Shown here: positions 1 to 7,943 of the stretch, piece by piece
How positions within the stretch are numbered: position 1 is the stretch's first letter
Layout: each line of letters starts with the position of its first letter
Assembly: GCA_003166865.1 (NCBI GenBank)
Contig: PMUP01000067.1
Location: 1-64,000, forward strand
Source: Bryobacterales bacterium
GTDB lineage: Bacteria > Acidobacteriota > Terriglobia > Bryobacterales > Bryobacteraceae
Direction of reading: 5' to 3'
DNA length: 64,000 bases
Translations under genes and position numbers: made by a program
Notes under the pieces: generated by a model
Databases searched by the model: none
Told to the model about the DNA's origin: nothing
The model's input: only the letters and a program-made list of their open reading frames with translations

Positions 1-1
1 C

Positions 2-748
2 TCATCGATATTGGCACGGAGGGCTTCCGGCATCCGTGACCTCCATGGTGGGAGAAGGATGAGAGAGGCGGATGATTTCAACGTCAGAGATCACCACCAA
101 GCCGTCCTGCAACATTCCTCCGACGATCTCCACGGCCTGCCTAATTTTCGCCGCAGAGTCGATGATCGAAATCATGACTGGACTGTCATGACCAGGGTGA
201 AAGAAGCTTTGTTCTTTGTGAGTCTGCCCTTTCGCACCGTACCCCAGAATTCCCTTGTATACGGTTGCTCCGGCAAAGTCCTTCATCCGGAGTGTTTTGA
301 CAATGGCGTTATAGAGTGGCTCCCCGTGCCATTCGTCCGCTTCTCCTAAAAACACGCGCATCATACGACCGGGGCCAGTCGTCTGGACGTGCGGAGCCTT
401 AATCTCGAGATTCTTTTCTTTCTGGGCAATCTTGACAACGGTGGTGTCTTGAACGTCGATCATCCCGTCGGTGACCAGATCGTACAGCGTCGGAAGTAAT
501 TCCTCCACTTTCTCCAGCGTGTCGACGAGTTCGATGCGAACAGGAAGATGTTCCATGGTCGCTTCCATGTCGGGCGAGTGAACCCGATGATGGCTTCCGA
601 AGCCCATGGAGGGTCGCGTGACGGTTGCCCCGGCGGCTTGTTTGTGAATCAGAAGGTCGAAGACGGCGCGCCAGAGCGGTTCGGTTCCATGGCGAGTGTC
701 CTCGTTCACAAAGATCGTCACTCTTTTTGCCGGACCCTTAACAAGCAT
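2..748 (-). CDS. Tandem DUF190 domain protein
   Basis: This 248-residue protein consists of two DUF190 modules in tandem (about residues 8-115 and 125-235). Each carries the family pattern of a short beta-alpha-beta unit, a Gly-Ala-Thr-Val segment (GATVTRPSMGFG in the first, GATVYKGILGYG in the second) and a later segment beginning PV-I (PVRIELVD, PVMISIID). DUF190 proteins are small PII-like proteins of unsettled function and are often found next to fluoride exporters (CrcB/Fluc). No crcB lies in the window, but the gene's downstream side is the window edge. The stop codon is at positions 2-4, so the gene is complete. A purine-rich AAGGAG site lies just upstream of the ATG at 748. Family assignment is fairly secure; the biochemical role is unknown. 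Confidence 0.85.
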   Translation of the reverse strand: MLVKGPAKRVTIFVNEDTRHGTEPLWRAVFDLLIHKQAAGATVTRPSMGFGSHHRVHSPDMEATMEHLPVRIELVDTLEKVEELLPTLYDLVTDGMIDVQDTTVVKIAQKEKNLEIKAPHVQTTGPGRMMRVFLGEADEWHGEPLYNAIVKTLRMKDFAGATVYKGILGYGAKGQTHKEQSFFHPGHDSPVMISIIDSAAKIRQAVEIVGGMLQDGLVVISDVEIIRLSHPSPTMEVTDAGSPPCQYR

Positions 749-1074
749 TTGAGGACTCCTTCTGTAAGACTAGAAATTCTCGATCCAATGCTTTTCGGGG
801 AATACTGCAGGAGGTTATTGAGCCCGACGCCTAAAGTAGACCACCGTAGGAGTTATTGGCCGTTGCCGGCGGTTAAAGCGAACTCCACCGCTAATGTGAG
901 AATACCGCCTTCCCAATCTTCCTTGCAAGGGATTATGATGTTGGTGGAGAGATCGTCAGCGGTGGAGTCCGCTTAACGTTGCGATTGCGAGTCGCGATTG
1001 CAACCAATGACTCCTGCGGTTGAAAACAACTGTGGGAGCTTGAACGAGTTCCCATTAACGGATGGGAGTTCGAT
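749..1074. other. Divergent intergenic region
   Basis: This 326-base gap separates the divergent DUF190 gene and the dynamin-like GTPase gene and should hold both promoters. It contains a long imperfect inverted repeat (873-893 with 957-976). I see no convincing ORF and could not recognise a fluoride riboswitch, although DUF190 genes sometimes sit under one. Confidence 0.5.
873..976. repeat. Imperfect inverted repeat, about 20-bp arms
   Basis: The left arm at 873-893 (TTAAAGCGAACTCCACCGCT core) and the right arm at 957-976 (AGCGGTGGAGTCCGCTTAA core) are reverse complements except for one substitution and one extra base. They enclose about 63 bases without a gene. The arrangement would fold into a long hairpin, or it could be the ends of a small non-autonomous element. 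No flanking target duplication was identified. Confidence 0.55.
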
Positions 1075-2799
1075 GTGAGACGAAACCTTGCGAACGGCAG
1101 CGAGCTAATCCCCCGAGCACCTTCTCCGCCTGACTACCTTCCCCGAACCGTGATTGAGCTGGTTTCAGAATTGGCCGCGCGATATCAGCTCGCCTCAATT
1201 CGGCCTCTGCTTGAAGTCTGTAAGGAATCTGGCGAGCGAAAGGACCTGAGCATCGCGGTACTCGGACGGTTTAAGGCCGGGAAGAGCAGTTTCTTAAATC
1301 ATCTGATTGGCCAGGACGTGCTTCCCGTGGGGGGCATACCAGTCACATCCGTCGTAACGGACGTTGGATTCGGTGCCGAAGATAGGGCTGTCGTTCGTTT
1401 TGTTGGCGGGCACAAGGTCCAAATCCAGGTGGGGGATATAAGGCTGTATGTTGCGGAAGCCGAGAATCCGTTGAATCAGAAGCATGTCGAGGCTGTTTCC
1501 GTGCGTCTCGCCGGGCTCTCGCGCTGGCCCGGTCTCCGGTTTATCGACACCCCAGGACTTGAGAGCGCATTTGCTCATAACACCGAAGCATCCATCGGTT
1601 GGGCGCCCAACGTCGATGTCGCTGTGATCGCCATTGGCGTCGACCCGGCTTTGTCTGCGCACGATGTTGAGCTGATCGAGATGCTCTTCCGGTATACGCC
1701 GCGCGTTGCCATATTGCTGACGAAAGTCGACGTGCTGGAAGAAAAGCAACTGGAGGAAGTGATTGACTATGTGCGCCGGCGACTCGGTGGCCGATTTGAG
1801 CAAAATATCCCAATCTATCCCTACTCGACGCGCCCAGGGTTTGAAAGATTGAAGTGGGACGTCGAAGACAAGCTCCTCAAGCAGGTTGCAATGGATGTCG
1901 CATCCCAGCGGCGCGCGATATCAAACCGCAAGATCACCACGCTTCTCGACGACTGCGAGCAATACATTCGGCTGACGCTGAAATCCGCCGAGATGCTCGA
2001 CACCGAACGGATTAGCCTTCAGAAACTGCTTTTGGTCGAACAACAATTTCTCGCCGATACGCGCCTGGAAGTGAAGTTGATTGCGCGGCACGCCGCTGCC
2101 GGCACCCGCTCCGCCATCGAGCGAAGCCTTGCGCCTTGCGAGGGTCGGATTCACCAAACATTGCTGGCAGCGTTTGATGAACACGCGCACCAGTTGCCAC
2201 ACAGCTTCGCCAAGCTTCTCGACGCTTTCAGCGATTGGCTGTATACGGCCTTGTCTAGCGAACTCTTGGCAATCTCAGGGGCAAAACGATCTGAATTTAT
2301 CCAGCCGCTTGCCGATGTGCAGCGGCAATACCAGCGGGTCATCCAGAACTTTCGAGACCGGCTGTCCGATCGAACGCTCGCGCTGTATGGAGTGCCGCTG
2401 AAGACCACGGAGCCGGACGTCGTGCCTAAAGCACCGAAGATGCCTGACGTGAATATCGGTCGACCGTTCGATCACAATTGGGAACTGCTTTCCCCCGTGC
2501 TGCCCATGTCGGTGCTGCGGGGGGCGGTAATCAAGCGATTCCGCAACAGGATCGGCGATGAAGTCTTCAAGAACCTTTCCCGACTCACAGGCCAGTGGCA
2601 AGAAATCGTAACCGCAGCGATTTTCGAACTTCAGCGGGAGGCTGAAAAGCGAATGGGGGAGCTCCTGCCGACTGTTGAGGAACTGGTTTCCGCGAGCAGT
2701 GACAGTGCGCCGCAAATTCGGGCCGACCTTGATAGGCTGCAAGCTGTGGCTGCGGACGTTACTTCAGAGGACGACCGAACCGAGCACAAAAGCTTATGA
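1075..2799 (+). CDS. Dynamin-like GTPase family protein
   Basis: A 574-residue protein with an N-terminal dynamin-type GTPase domain: P-loop GRFKAGKSS at residues 64-72, a threonine-rich switch (PVTSVVTDV) near residue 90, G3 motif DTPG near 165 and G4 motif TKVD near 220. The remainder (about 290-574) is mostly helical and probably forms the stalk/membrane-associated part seen in bacterial dynamin-like proteins, which remodel or protect membranes. The start chosen is GTG at 1075, preceded by GGGAG; the ATG two bases earlier is followed at once by a stop. Its stop overlaps the ATG of the next gene (ATGA), so the two are translationally coupled. The GTPase family is secure; the cellular role is inferred only. 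Confidence 0.8.
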   Translation: MRRNLANGSELIPRAPSPPDYLPRTVIELVSELAARYQLASIRPLLEVCKESGERKDLSIAVLGRFKAGKSSFLNHLIGQDVLPVGGIPVTSVVTDVGFGAEDRAVVRFVGGHKVQIQVGDIRLYVAEAENPLNQKHVEAVSVRLAGLSRWPGLRFIDTPGLESAFAHNTEASIGWAPNVDVAVIAIGVDPALSAHDVELIEMLFRYTPRVAILLTKVDVLEEKQLEEVIDYVRRRLGGRFEQNIPIYPYSTRPGFERLKWDVEDKLLKQVAMDVASQRRAISNRKITTLLDDCEQYIRLTLKSAEMLDTERISLQKLLLVEQQFLADTRLEVKLIARHAAAGTRSAIERSLAPCEGRIHQTLLAAFDEHAHQLPHSFAKLLDAFSDWLYTALSSELLAISGAKRSEFIQPLADVQRQYQRVIQNFRDRLSDRTLALYGVPLKTTEPDVVPKAPKMPDVNIGRPFDHNWELLSPVLPMSVLRGAVIKRFRNRIGDEVFKNLSRLTGQWQEIVTAAIFELQREAEKRMGELLPTVEELVSASSDSAPQIRADLDRLQAVAADVTSEDDRTEHKSL

Positions 2800-3506
2800 G
2801 AATCGCCGTTATCTCGGACATTCATGGAAACATGGAATCGCTGTCCGTATTAAAGGAGCCATACGACGAACTATGGGTACTCGGGGACCTCGTGAACTAC
2901 GGGCCCGATCCTGGCGCAGTGTTAGACTTCGTGCGTTCTCACGCCACTGTTGTCGTGCGGGGCAATCATGACCACGCGGTAGGATTTAATGAAGATCCCC
3001 ACTGCTCACCGCCTTACCGTGAAATGGCAAAAGAGACGATGGAGTTCACTTGTTCTGTTCTGTCCCGCGAGCAGATTGAGTACCTGGCCGGCCTCCCGCT
3101 TGTAGCGGAACGAATCGTCGAAGACACCAAATTTGTTCTCTGCCACGCGGCTCCTTCAGATCCGCTCTACAAGTACGTGCCTGCGAATTCGCCGCAGTGG
3201 GAGCAAGAAATGGAACTGGTTTCCGCCGATTTTCTGCTGGTGGGCCATACGCACACGCCATTTGTGCAGTCCGTCGGTGTGTCGCTGGTCGTTAACCCTG
3301 GCAGTCTCGGTCAGCCTAAGACCGGCGCCACAAAGGCATGCTATGCAATCTGGGAGAATGGGATTGTTCTCGAATCATCCGACTACGACATCGTGCGTAC
3401 GTTGGGCAAGATTGACCATATGCCCGTGTCAGTGGGGGTGAGGGAGAGCTTGAAAACTGTCCTGCTTAGTGGGGGCCAACTCCAAACCGGGGAGAATAAC
3501 TTATGA
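2796..3506 (+). CDS. Calcineurin-like metallophosphoesterase (YfcE/MJ0936 type)
   Basis: A 236-residue soluble protein with all signature motifs of the small calcineurin-like phosphodiesterases: D8-x-H10 (SDIHG), GDLVNYGPD near 31, GNHDH near 57, CHAAPS near 113 and GHTHTPF near 150, followed by NPGSLGQP, which is typical of the YfcE/MJ0936 group. These residues bind two metal ions. Members hydrolyse phosphodiesters; the natural substrate cannot be read from sequence. The start overlaps the stop of the dynamin-like gene by four bases. The pairing suggests a shared task, perhaps nucleotide or membrane related, which is inference. Confidence 0.85.
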   Translation: MRIAVISDIHGNMESLSVLKEPYDELWVLGDLVNYGPDPGAVLDFVRSHATVVVRGNHDHAVGFNEDPHCSPPYREMAKETMEFTCSVLSREQIEYLAGLPLVAERIVEDTKFVLCHAAPSDPLYKYVPANSPQWEQEMELVSADFLLVGHTHTPFVQSVGVSLVVNPGSLGQPKTGATKACYAIWENGIVLESSDYDIVRTLGKIDHMPVSVGVRESLKTVLLSGGQLQTGENNL

Positions 3507-3631
3507 CCTCATCGTTCAAGGATGCAAGCGATAAAGTCGGTGCACCCATCCCCCGACGATTACGATCTGACCGAGCCAGGGTTCGAGTGCGGCAACAAGT
3601 CGCGTGAAAGGATCGGGACCTTGAACGCTGT

Positions 3632-4324
3632 TCATCGTTGTTTCAGAAACAGCGGCTTAAGGACACGCCGCCAAATTTCGTCCGCTTGTTCTCGTCCTCG
3701 CGCCGCATGCGCGGACGCATCGAGCCAGACCTGTAGAACGTCCGATACAGGCAGACCTTCGTGTATCACTGCGGCGCGAAAGACGGCCTCCTTGTTCGAT
3801 GGGACTCGTACAAAGACCTCAGCACGGCGGTCGGCGTCTTTAACTGATAGCCCAAGCTTCTGCAGTACATCGAGATCTAAGCGCTCTAAGTAGACGTGCG
3901 GCGGCACACCGCGGACGAATCCGACGCCGAGTGCGTCGGCGGCGGCAAAGACTCCGATACAGCAACGGGCCGGGGCTTTCGTAACTCGGACGCTCCGGGC
4001 TTTGGACCTCAACGCGGAGTCCGCCTTAGATTCGGCGGCGTACTTCGCGACGCTTGCGAACAACTCCTTCTCAGACTTTTTGATGATCCAGCGAACAGGG
4101 ATATCCCGCGCTATCTAGCGGTTCGCGGATATCCATCGTTCCAGGAGTTCGACAGCCCGAACGATTTGAAGGTAATCTCCCTCCTTGGCGAGGAATCCCT
4201 CGTTTGCCAGCTGGTTCACGAACCGCGATGCGCTCATCACTGACACGCGCGCGATCGAGGAGCGTAATGTGAACCCCACAGACACAGAGACGTACGTCGA
4301 TCGTGACCGTAATTTAGAGATCCG
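3632..4324 (-). pseudogene. AbiEi-type (type IV TA) regulator, interrupted by stop codon
   Basis: Reading the minus strand, one frame runs from about 4324 to 3632 with a single in-frame TAG at 4115-4117. Before the stop it encodes the recognition part of a winged helix (VSVMSASRFVNQLANEGFL) and a linker ending ERWISANR. After it comes the C-terminal half: a Gly-Val-Phe-Ala-Ala-Ala-Asp-Ala-Leu segment, a RGVPPHVY segment and an ending in SDVLQVWLDASAHAARG and EQADEIWRRVL. This matches the layout of AbiEi-like antitoxin/transcriptional regulators of type IV toxin-antitoxin systems. The start of the winged helix is missing or out of frame upstream, so the gene is broken at least twice. No AbiEii nucleotidyltransferase toxin is adjacent. 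A TTG at 4063 could only make a C-terminal piece. Confidence 0.65.
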
Positions 4325-4374
4325 CTACTGCCACCGGGACTCAAAGACGAAGTCTTTCGCTGTTGTGACGGCCG

Positions 4375-4527
4375 ATGGCCAAAGCTTTCGAGTTGGACTC
4401 TGGTGGAAACGCAAAAGCAGCCGAACTGGTCCGCAAAACCGGCAAAAAGTCAGGATATGAAGTCGCCGTAACTGGCGGGATGAACAAACACACAATCCAC
4501 GTGGAATCGATTTCATTGGCGAAATAA
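4375..4527 (+). CDS. Possible small protein, 50 residues
   Basis: A short ORF (ATG at 4375, TAA at 4525-4527) encodes a lysine-rich peptide starting MAKAFELDSGGNAKAAELVR and ending HVESISLAK. It has no signal peptide or membrane segment. Codon use looks normal for the window, but there is no strong ribosome binding site and I do not recognise a family. It lies between the broken AbiEi-like gene and the ClC gene, both on the opposite strand. It may be a chance ORF. Confidence 0.3.
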   Translation: MAKAFELDSGGNAKAAELVRKTGKKSGYEVAVTGGMNKHTIHVESISLAK

Positions 4528-4575
4528 ACTTCGTCGTGCGCGACTCTGATCTGGGAGGGCTGCGGGAACCGTGGG

Positions 4576-5937
4576 CTACGGGGCGGGCCGGTCGCGTGCC
4601 TTTTGGCGCGCCGCCATCTCTTCATCGGTCAGGCGAGCGTCATAGATGGAGCGTGGTTCGATGGTCCTCGCCACGATCGTGGCTGTTGCGACAACCAGCA
4701 ATAGCGGCAGGATAAACGATCTGTCGCGGCCAGTCAGTTCCATCATCAATACAACAGTCGAGATCGGGCCTTGTGTGGTGGCCGCGAGAACCGCTGCCGC
4801 TCCGAGCACGGCGAAGAGCCCAGGAGGCACACCGGGCCAGAACCAGGACCATGCGTGCCCTAGAACGGCGCCCAGCATTGCGCCGACGGTCAGGGTAGGC
4901 GTGAACAAGCCGCCGGGAGCGCCGCTGCGCATGCACAGCACGGTAGCGAGTGGCTTCAGCGCAAGCAGCGCCAGAAGCAAAACCGGCGCAGCCTGGTTCG
5001 TGAATGCAAGTTGCGAGATATCCTTGCCGTTGCCAAGCAACTGCGGGAACCAGATCGAAACTGCGCCCAGCGCGCCCAATACGATTACGGGCGCTATCAA
5101 CCGTTGCCAGCCGCGCGGTTTAGTGCGATCGGCCCAGGTGATCGCTCGCACATAGCCGACCGAAACCACACCGGCAATCGGCCCTGCCAATAGCGCCCAC
5201 ACTATGCACGAAGCGGAGCTGGAATAGGCCGGGATGAGGTAGGTGGGCGCATCGGGTAGCGCCAACCACGAGACCGCTGTTGCAACCATCGAAGCGATAA
5301 GAGCCGGCAGCACATACCGGAGCGCCAGCATCCCGCGCATCACTTCCAGCGAGAAGAGGGCGCCGCCCAGGGGAACGCCATAGGCCGCGCCCATTCCGGC
5401 ACCAGCGCCGCAGGCCACCAACAGCCGCCGTTGTTCGTCGGATAATTTCCCTAAGTCTGAAAAGAAGTTCGCGGCCACCGCGCCGGCTTGTTTCGGGGCG
5501 CCCTCGCGGCCTAGCGACGCGCCCATGCCTACGATGATCACGGAAAGTACTGCGCTGCCTAAGGTGCGCCAAGCCGGCATTCGTCCGGCGTGGAACCAAA
5601 TAGCCGCAGTGGTATCGATTCCGTTGCCGCTGGACAGGTGCTTGAGGATGATCTGGCCTGCGCCCGTCAACAGGCCAGCGCCCAGTAGTACGAGAATGTG
5701 CCGCCACGCGCCGGCATGTTGGGCGGCATCCAGGATGTCGGTGCCGTTCCCGCCCCACATGAGACGCTGGACCAGCTCGAGCAACCGGGTCAGCGCCGCC
5801 GCCCCTATGCCAGTGCCAATACCTGTAAGCACCACCGCCAACCAGAAGCGCATAGCGCCCGAACTGGTAAGGGCCGATGGGATTTGATCCGCTCTGGGTG
5901 GTTGCGGCGCTGTCGTTTTGATGTCTACGCTGCTCAC
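4576..5937 (-). CDS. ClC-family chloride channel/transporter
   Basis: This 453-residue integral membrane protein has the ClC selectivity signatures: GREGAPK near residue 143 (GREGP motif, with Ala replacing Pro), GVPLGGALFSLEV near 188 and GAPGGLFTPTLTVGA near 335-350. About ten or more hydrophobic segments fill the rest. There are no C-terminal CBS domains. ClC proteins either conduct chloride or exchange it for protons. The Glu of GREG is present; the second, proton-side Glu was not assigned. GTG start at 5937, whose first base is also the last base of the upstream YihY stop codon, so it is the last gene of the minus-strand operon running from 12929. Confidence 0.85.
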   Translation of the reverse strand: MSSVDIKTTAPQPPRADQIPSALTSSGAMRFWLAVVLTGIGTGIGAAALTRLLELVQRLMWGGNGTDILDAAQHAGAWRHILVLLGAGLLTGAGQIILKHLSSGNGIDTTAAIWFHAGRMPAWRTLGSAVLSVIIVGMGASLGREGAPKQAGAVAANFFSDLGKLSDEQRRLLVACGAGAGMGAAYGVPLGGALFSLEVMRGMLALRYVLPALIASMVATAVSWLALPDAPTYLIPAYSSSASCIVWALLAGPIAGVVSVGYVRAITWADRTKPRGWQRLIAPVIVLGALGAVSIWFPQLLGNGKDISQLAFTNQAAPVLLLALLALKPLATVLCMRSGAPGGLFTPTLTVGAMLGAVLGHAWSWFWPGVPPGLFAVLGAAAVLAATTQGPISTVVLMMELTGRDRSFILPLLLVVATATIVARTIEPRSIYDARLTDEEMAARQKARDRPAP

Positions 5938-6815
5938 TAGGGCCTTGGCACCGCGGAGTGGCCTTTGGACACGGTCTTCTCAATTTCAGAATTAGCCTCG
6001 CCGCCGACGAGAATGGCAGCTCCCGTGAAGTACAGCCAAAGCAGAAGCGTAACCACCGGCTTGAGCCCTCCATAAATTCTCTGGGAAGAACCGAAGTGCT
6101 CCTGATAGATTCGAAGGAGCAGCGTGGAAGCAATCCACAACGCGGTTGCCACAACGGCGCCCGGCGTACTCCAGCGCCATCGCTGACCTTTCAAATTTGG
6201 CCCGAAGCGATAGAGCGAAGCGATGGAGACGAAAAGCAGTGCCACAATAATCGGCCACTGTATAAAGCCCAACAGAAAGGACGATGGCGTGGGGCCGCCT
6301 AGCTGCTGGCCGGCAGCGGCCCCGGCTCGGCTTCCGTAAAAAATTACGCCAAGCGCAATCAAGCCCATGGTTCCCAGCGAGGCGGTGAGTCCGAAAGCGA
6401 TCATGATGACCCGCCACCACTGGCGATCTTCTTTGACCTCGTAGGCCTTGTTCAGGCCCACCATCATAGCCCACGTACCGTTCAGGATGGTCCAAGCCGC
6501 ACCCAATCCAGCTCCCAGCGCACCCGCGCCAATGTCTGCTCTCGAGTCCAGTTCGCCAGCAGTTTTCGTTATCAGCGCCGAGGCGTCTGGAGGAGAGATT
6601 CGCCGAAAACAATCGAGGAGCGTGTCCCGTAACCCGGACCCGCCGAACATGTCCAGCAGAAGAAGCAGCAACAGAATGGCCGGAAATGTGCCGAGGAAAT
6701 AATAGAACGCCAAGCGGCCAGCCTGTCCAAAGACGTCATCGGCCCAACAGCTGCGGCATGTTCGCAGCAGCAACTGCGGCCAGGAAAGTCCCCGGAGACT
6801 CCAGAACTCAGCCAT
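5937..6815 (-). CDS. YihY/BrkB family inner membrane protein
   Basis: A 292-residue protein with about six transmembrane segments. The N-terminal AFYYFLGTFPAILLLLLL segment is the hallmark of the YihY/virulence factor BrkB family (formerly misnamed ribonuclease BN), and the GPNLKGQRWRWSTPGA stretch in the second half is also typical. The function of these proteins is unsettled; proposed roles are in transport or envelope integrity. It overlaps the following ClC gene by one base and follows the glucose-dehydrogenase-like gene by 12 bases, so it is co-transcribed with both. Confidence 0.8.
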   Translation of the reverse strand: MAEFWSLRGLSWPQLLLRTCRSCWADDVFGQAGRLAFYYFLGTFPAILLLLLLLDMFGGSGLRDTLLDCFRRISPPDASALITKTAGELDSRADIGAGALGAGLGAAWTILNGTWAMMVGLNKAYEVKEDRQWWRVIMIAFGLTASLGTMGLIALGVIFYGSRAGAAAGQQLGGPTPSSFLLGFIQWPIIVALLFVSIASLYRFGPNLKGQRWRWSTPGAVVATALWIASTLLLRIYQEHFGSSQRIYGGLKPVVTLLLWLYFTGAAILVGGEANSEIEKTVSKGHSAVPRP

Positions 6816-6827
6816 CGTGCTCCGCGT

Positions 6828-7943
6828 TTAGCGCCCCGGTTGGGCCCACTCGATGACTTCCTTGATTGCATCCGGTTGATGCTGATCCTTCAGTCCCGCA
6901 AACTGATCCGGCGAATACCGATTCGTGATTAAGCCCGCGATGTGAGGGCCCCAACGCAGATGGGCCTGCGCAAGATCGTCTGCGCCCATTTGAAAATGTC
7001 CGCGCGCGGCATTGACACTACCGAGCATGACTTGATTATCCAGCACCAACTGCCGGATCAATTCGGCTCCCGGAATTTGGAGCGGGCGGTCGCCGCCTGG
7101 GATGCCGGTCAGCACATACATCCCGTTCAGAGCCAGCGCGTCGAGAAGATTGAACTCCAGAGGTGCGATCCCGCTGGCGTCCAGGATAAAGTCCATGCCG
7201 CCGATCTTCTTCTCCACCTGATCCGCCTGCACCTGACGGCCATCGATATAGCACCCGCCGATACCGTCCAACCATTTCGGGCGGGCTGTGTTTGCATCCA
7301 CCACGTCGAGCCCATAGACTTGGCCACCTCGCAAGCGCAATACCATGGCAGCCAGCAGACCCACCGGCCCTAGTCCCGCAACCAGGCAGCGGCGCCCATG
7401 CAACCAGTCGGGAGTCACCGCGGCTTCCGGGCAGCGCACAATTTGCACCTGCAGAGCCTCGTCGATAGCTTTCTCGACGACGGAGAGCGGCTCCATCAAG
7501 ACTCCGAGTGCCTCTAGTTGGGCCGGCACCTGCACGATGTACTGCTCGTGATCGACCACAAATTCCGTTTGGTATCCGTCCAGTCCACGGATGCCTCGCT
7601 CGCGGTACTTGCCTGTCTGACACATATCGGCGCGATTCATGAGACACGAGGCGCATTCACCGCATCCCCGCCGTACGGTGAATACAGCGAAGTCGCCAGT
7701 CTTCACACCAGTAACAGACGAGCCCACGTCCACCACCTGGCCGAACATCTCATGCCCGATGACGAGCTCCTTCTGACCATCCGGAGCATCGGCGCGGCCT
7801 CCCGATACTTCTTCGCGGTCGGTGCCACAGATGCCCACTCGGATGATCCGTATTTTGATTTCATCTTGAGCGGTGATCGAAGGCTCAGCCCGTTCCACAA
7901 GGCGCGAGCCGGCTGTGCCCGGCACGATAGCGATTGCTTTCAC
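6828..7943 (-). CDS. Glucose 1-dehydrogenase-like zinc alcohol dehydrogenase
   Basis: A 371-residue medium-chain dehydrogenase resembling archaeal-type glucose dehydrogenases. Visible features are the catalytic zinc Cys (GICGTD, near residue 39), the GHE motif (GHEMFGQVVDVG), a structural zinc lobe CGECASC with a further Cys in NRADMC, and a Rossmann motif GLGPVGLLAA. MEPLSVVEKA before the nucleotide domain is typical of the glucose-dehydrogenase group. The expected reaction is NAD(P)-dependent oxidation of glucose or another aldose to the lactone. It overlaps the GMC oxidoreductase gene by four bases. The substrate is inferred from family and from the GH15 enzyme in the same operon. Confidence 0.8.
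   Translation of the reverse strand: MKAIAIVPGTAGSRLVERAEPSITAQDEIKIRIIRVGICGTDREEVSGGRADAPDGQKELVIGHEMFGQVVDVGSSVTGVKTGDFAVFTVRRGCGECASCLMNRADMCQTGKYRERGIRGLDGYQTEFVVDHEQYIVQVPAQLEALGVLMEPLSVVEKAIDEALQVQIVRCPEAAVTPDWLHGRRCLVAGLGPVGLLAAMVLRLRGGQVYGLDVVDANTARPKWLDGIGGCYIDGRQVQADQVEKKIGGMDFILDASGIAPLEFNLLDALALNGMYVLTGIPGGDRPLQIPGAELIRQLVLDNQVMLGSVNAARGHFQMGADDLAQAHLRWGPHIAGLITNRYSPDQFAGLKDQHQPDAIKEVIEWAQPGR

Noticed and set aside
749..1074. Fluoride riboswitch upstream of the DUF190 gene
   Set aside because: Expected on context, but I could not identify the conserved pseudoknot; only an inverted repeat is visible.
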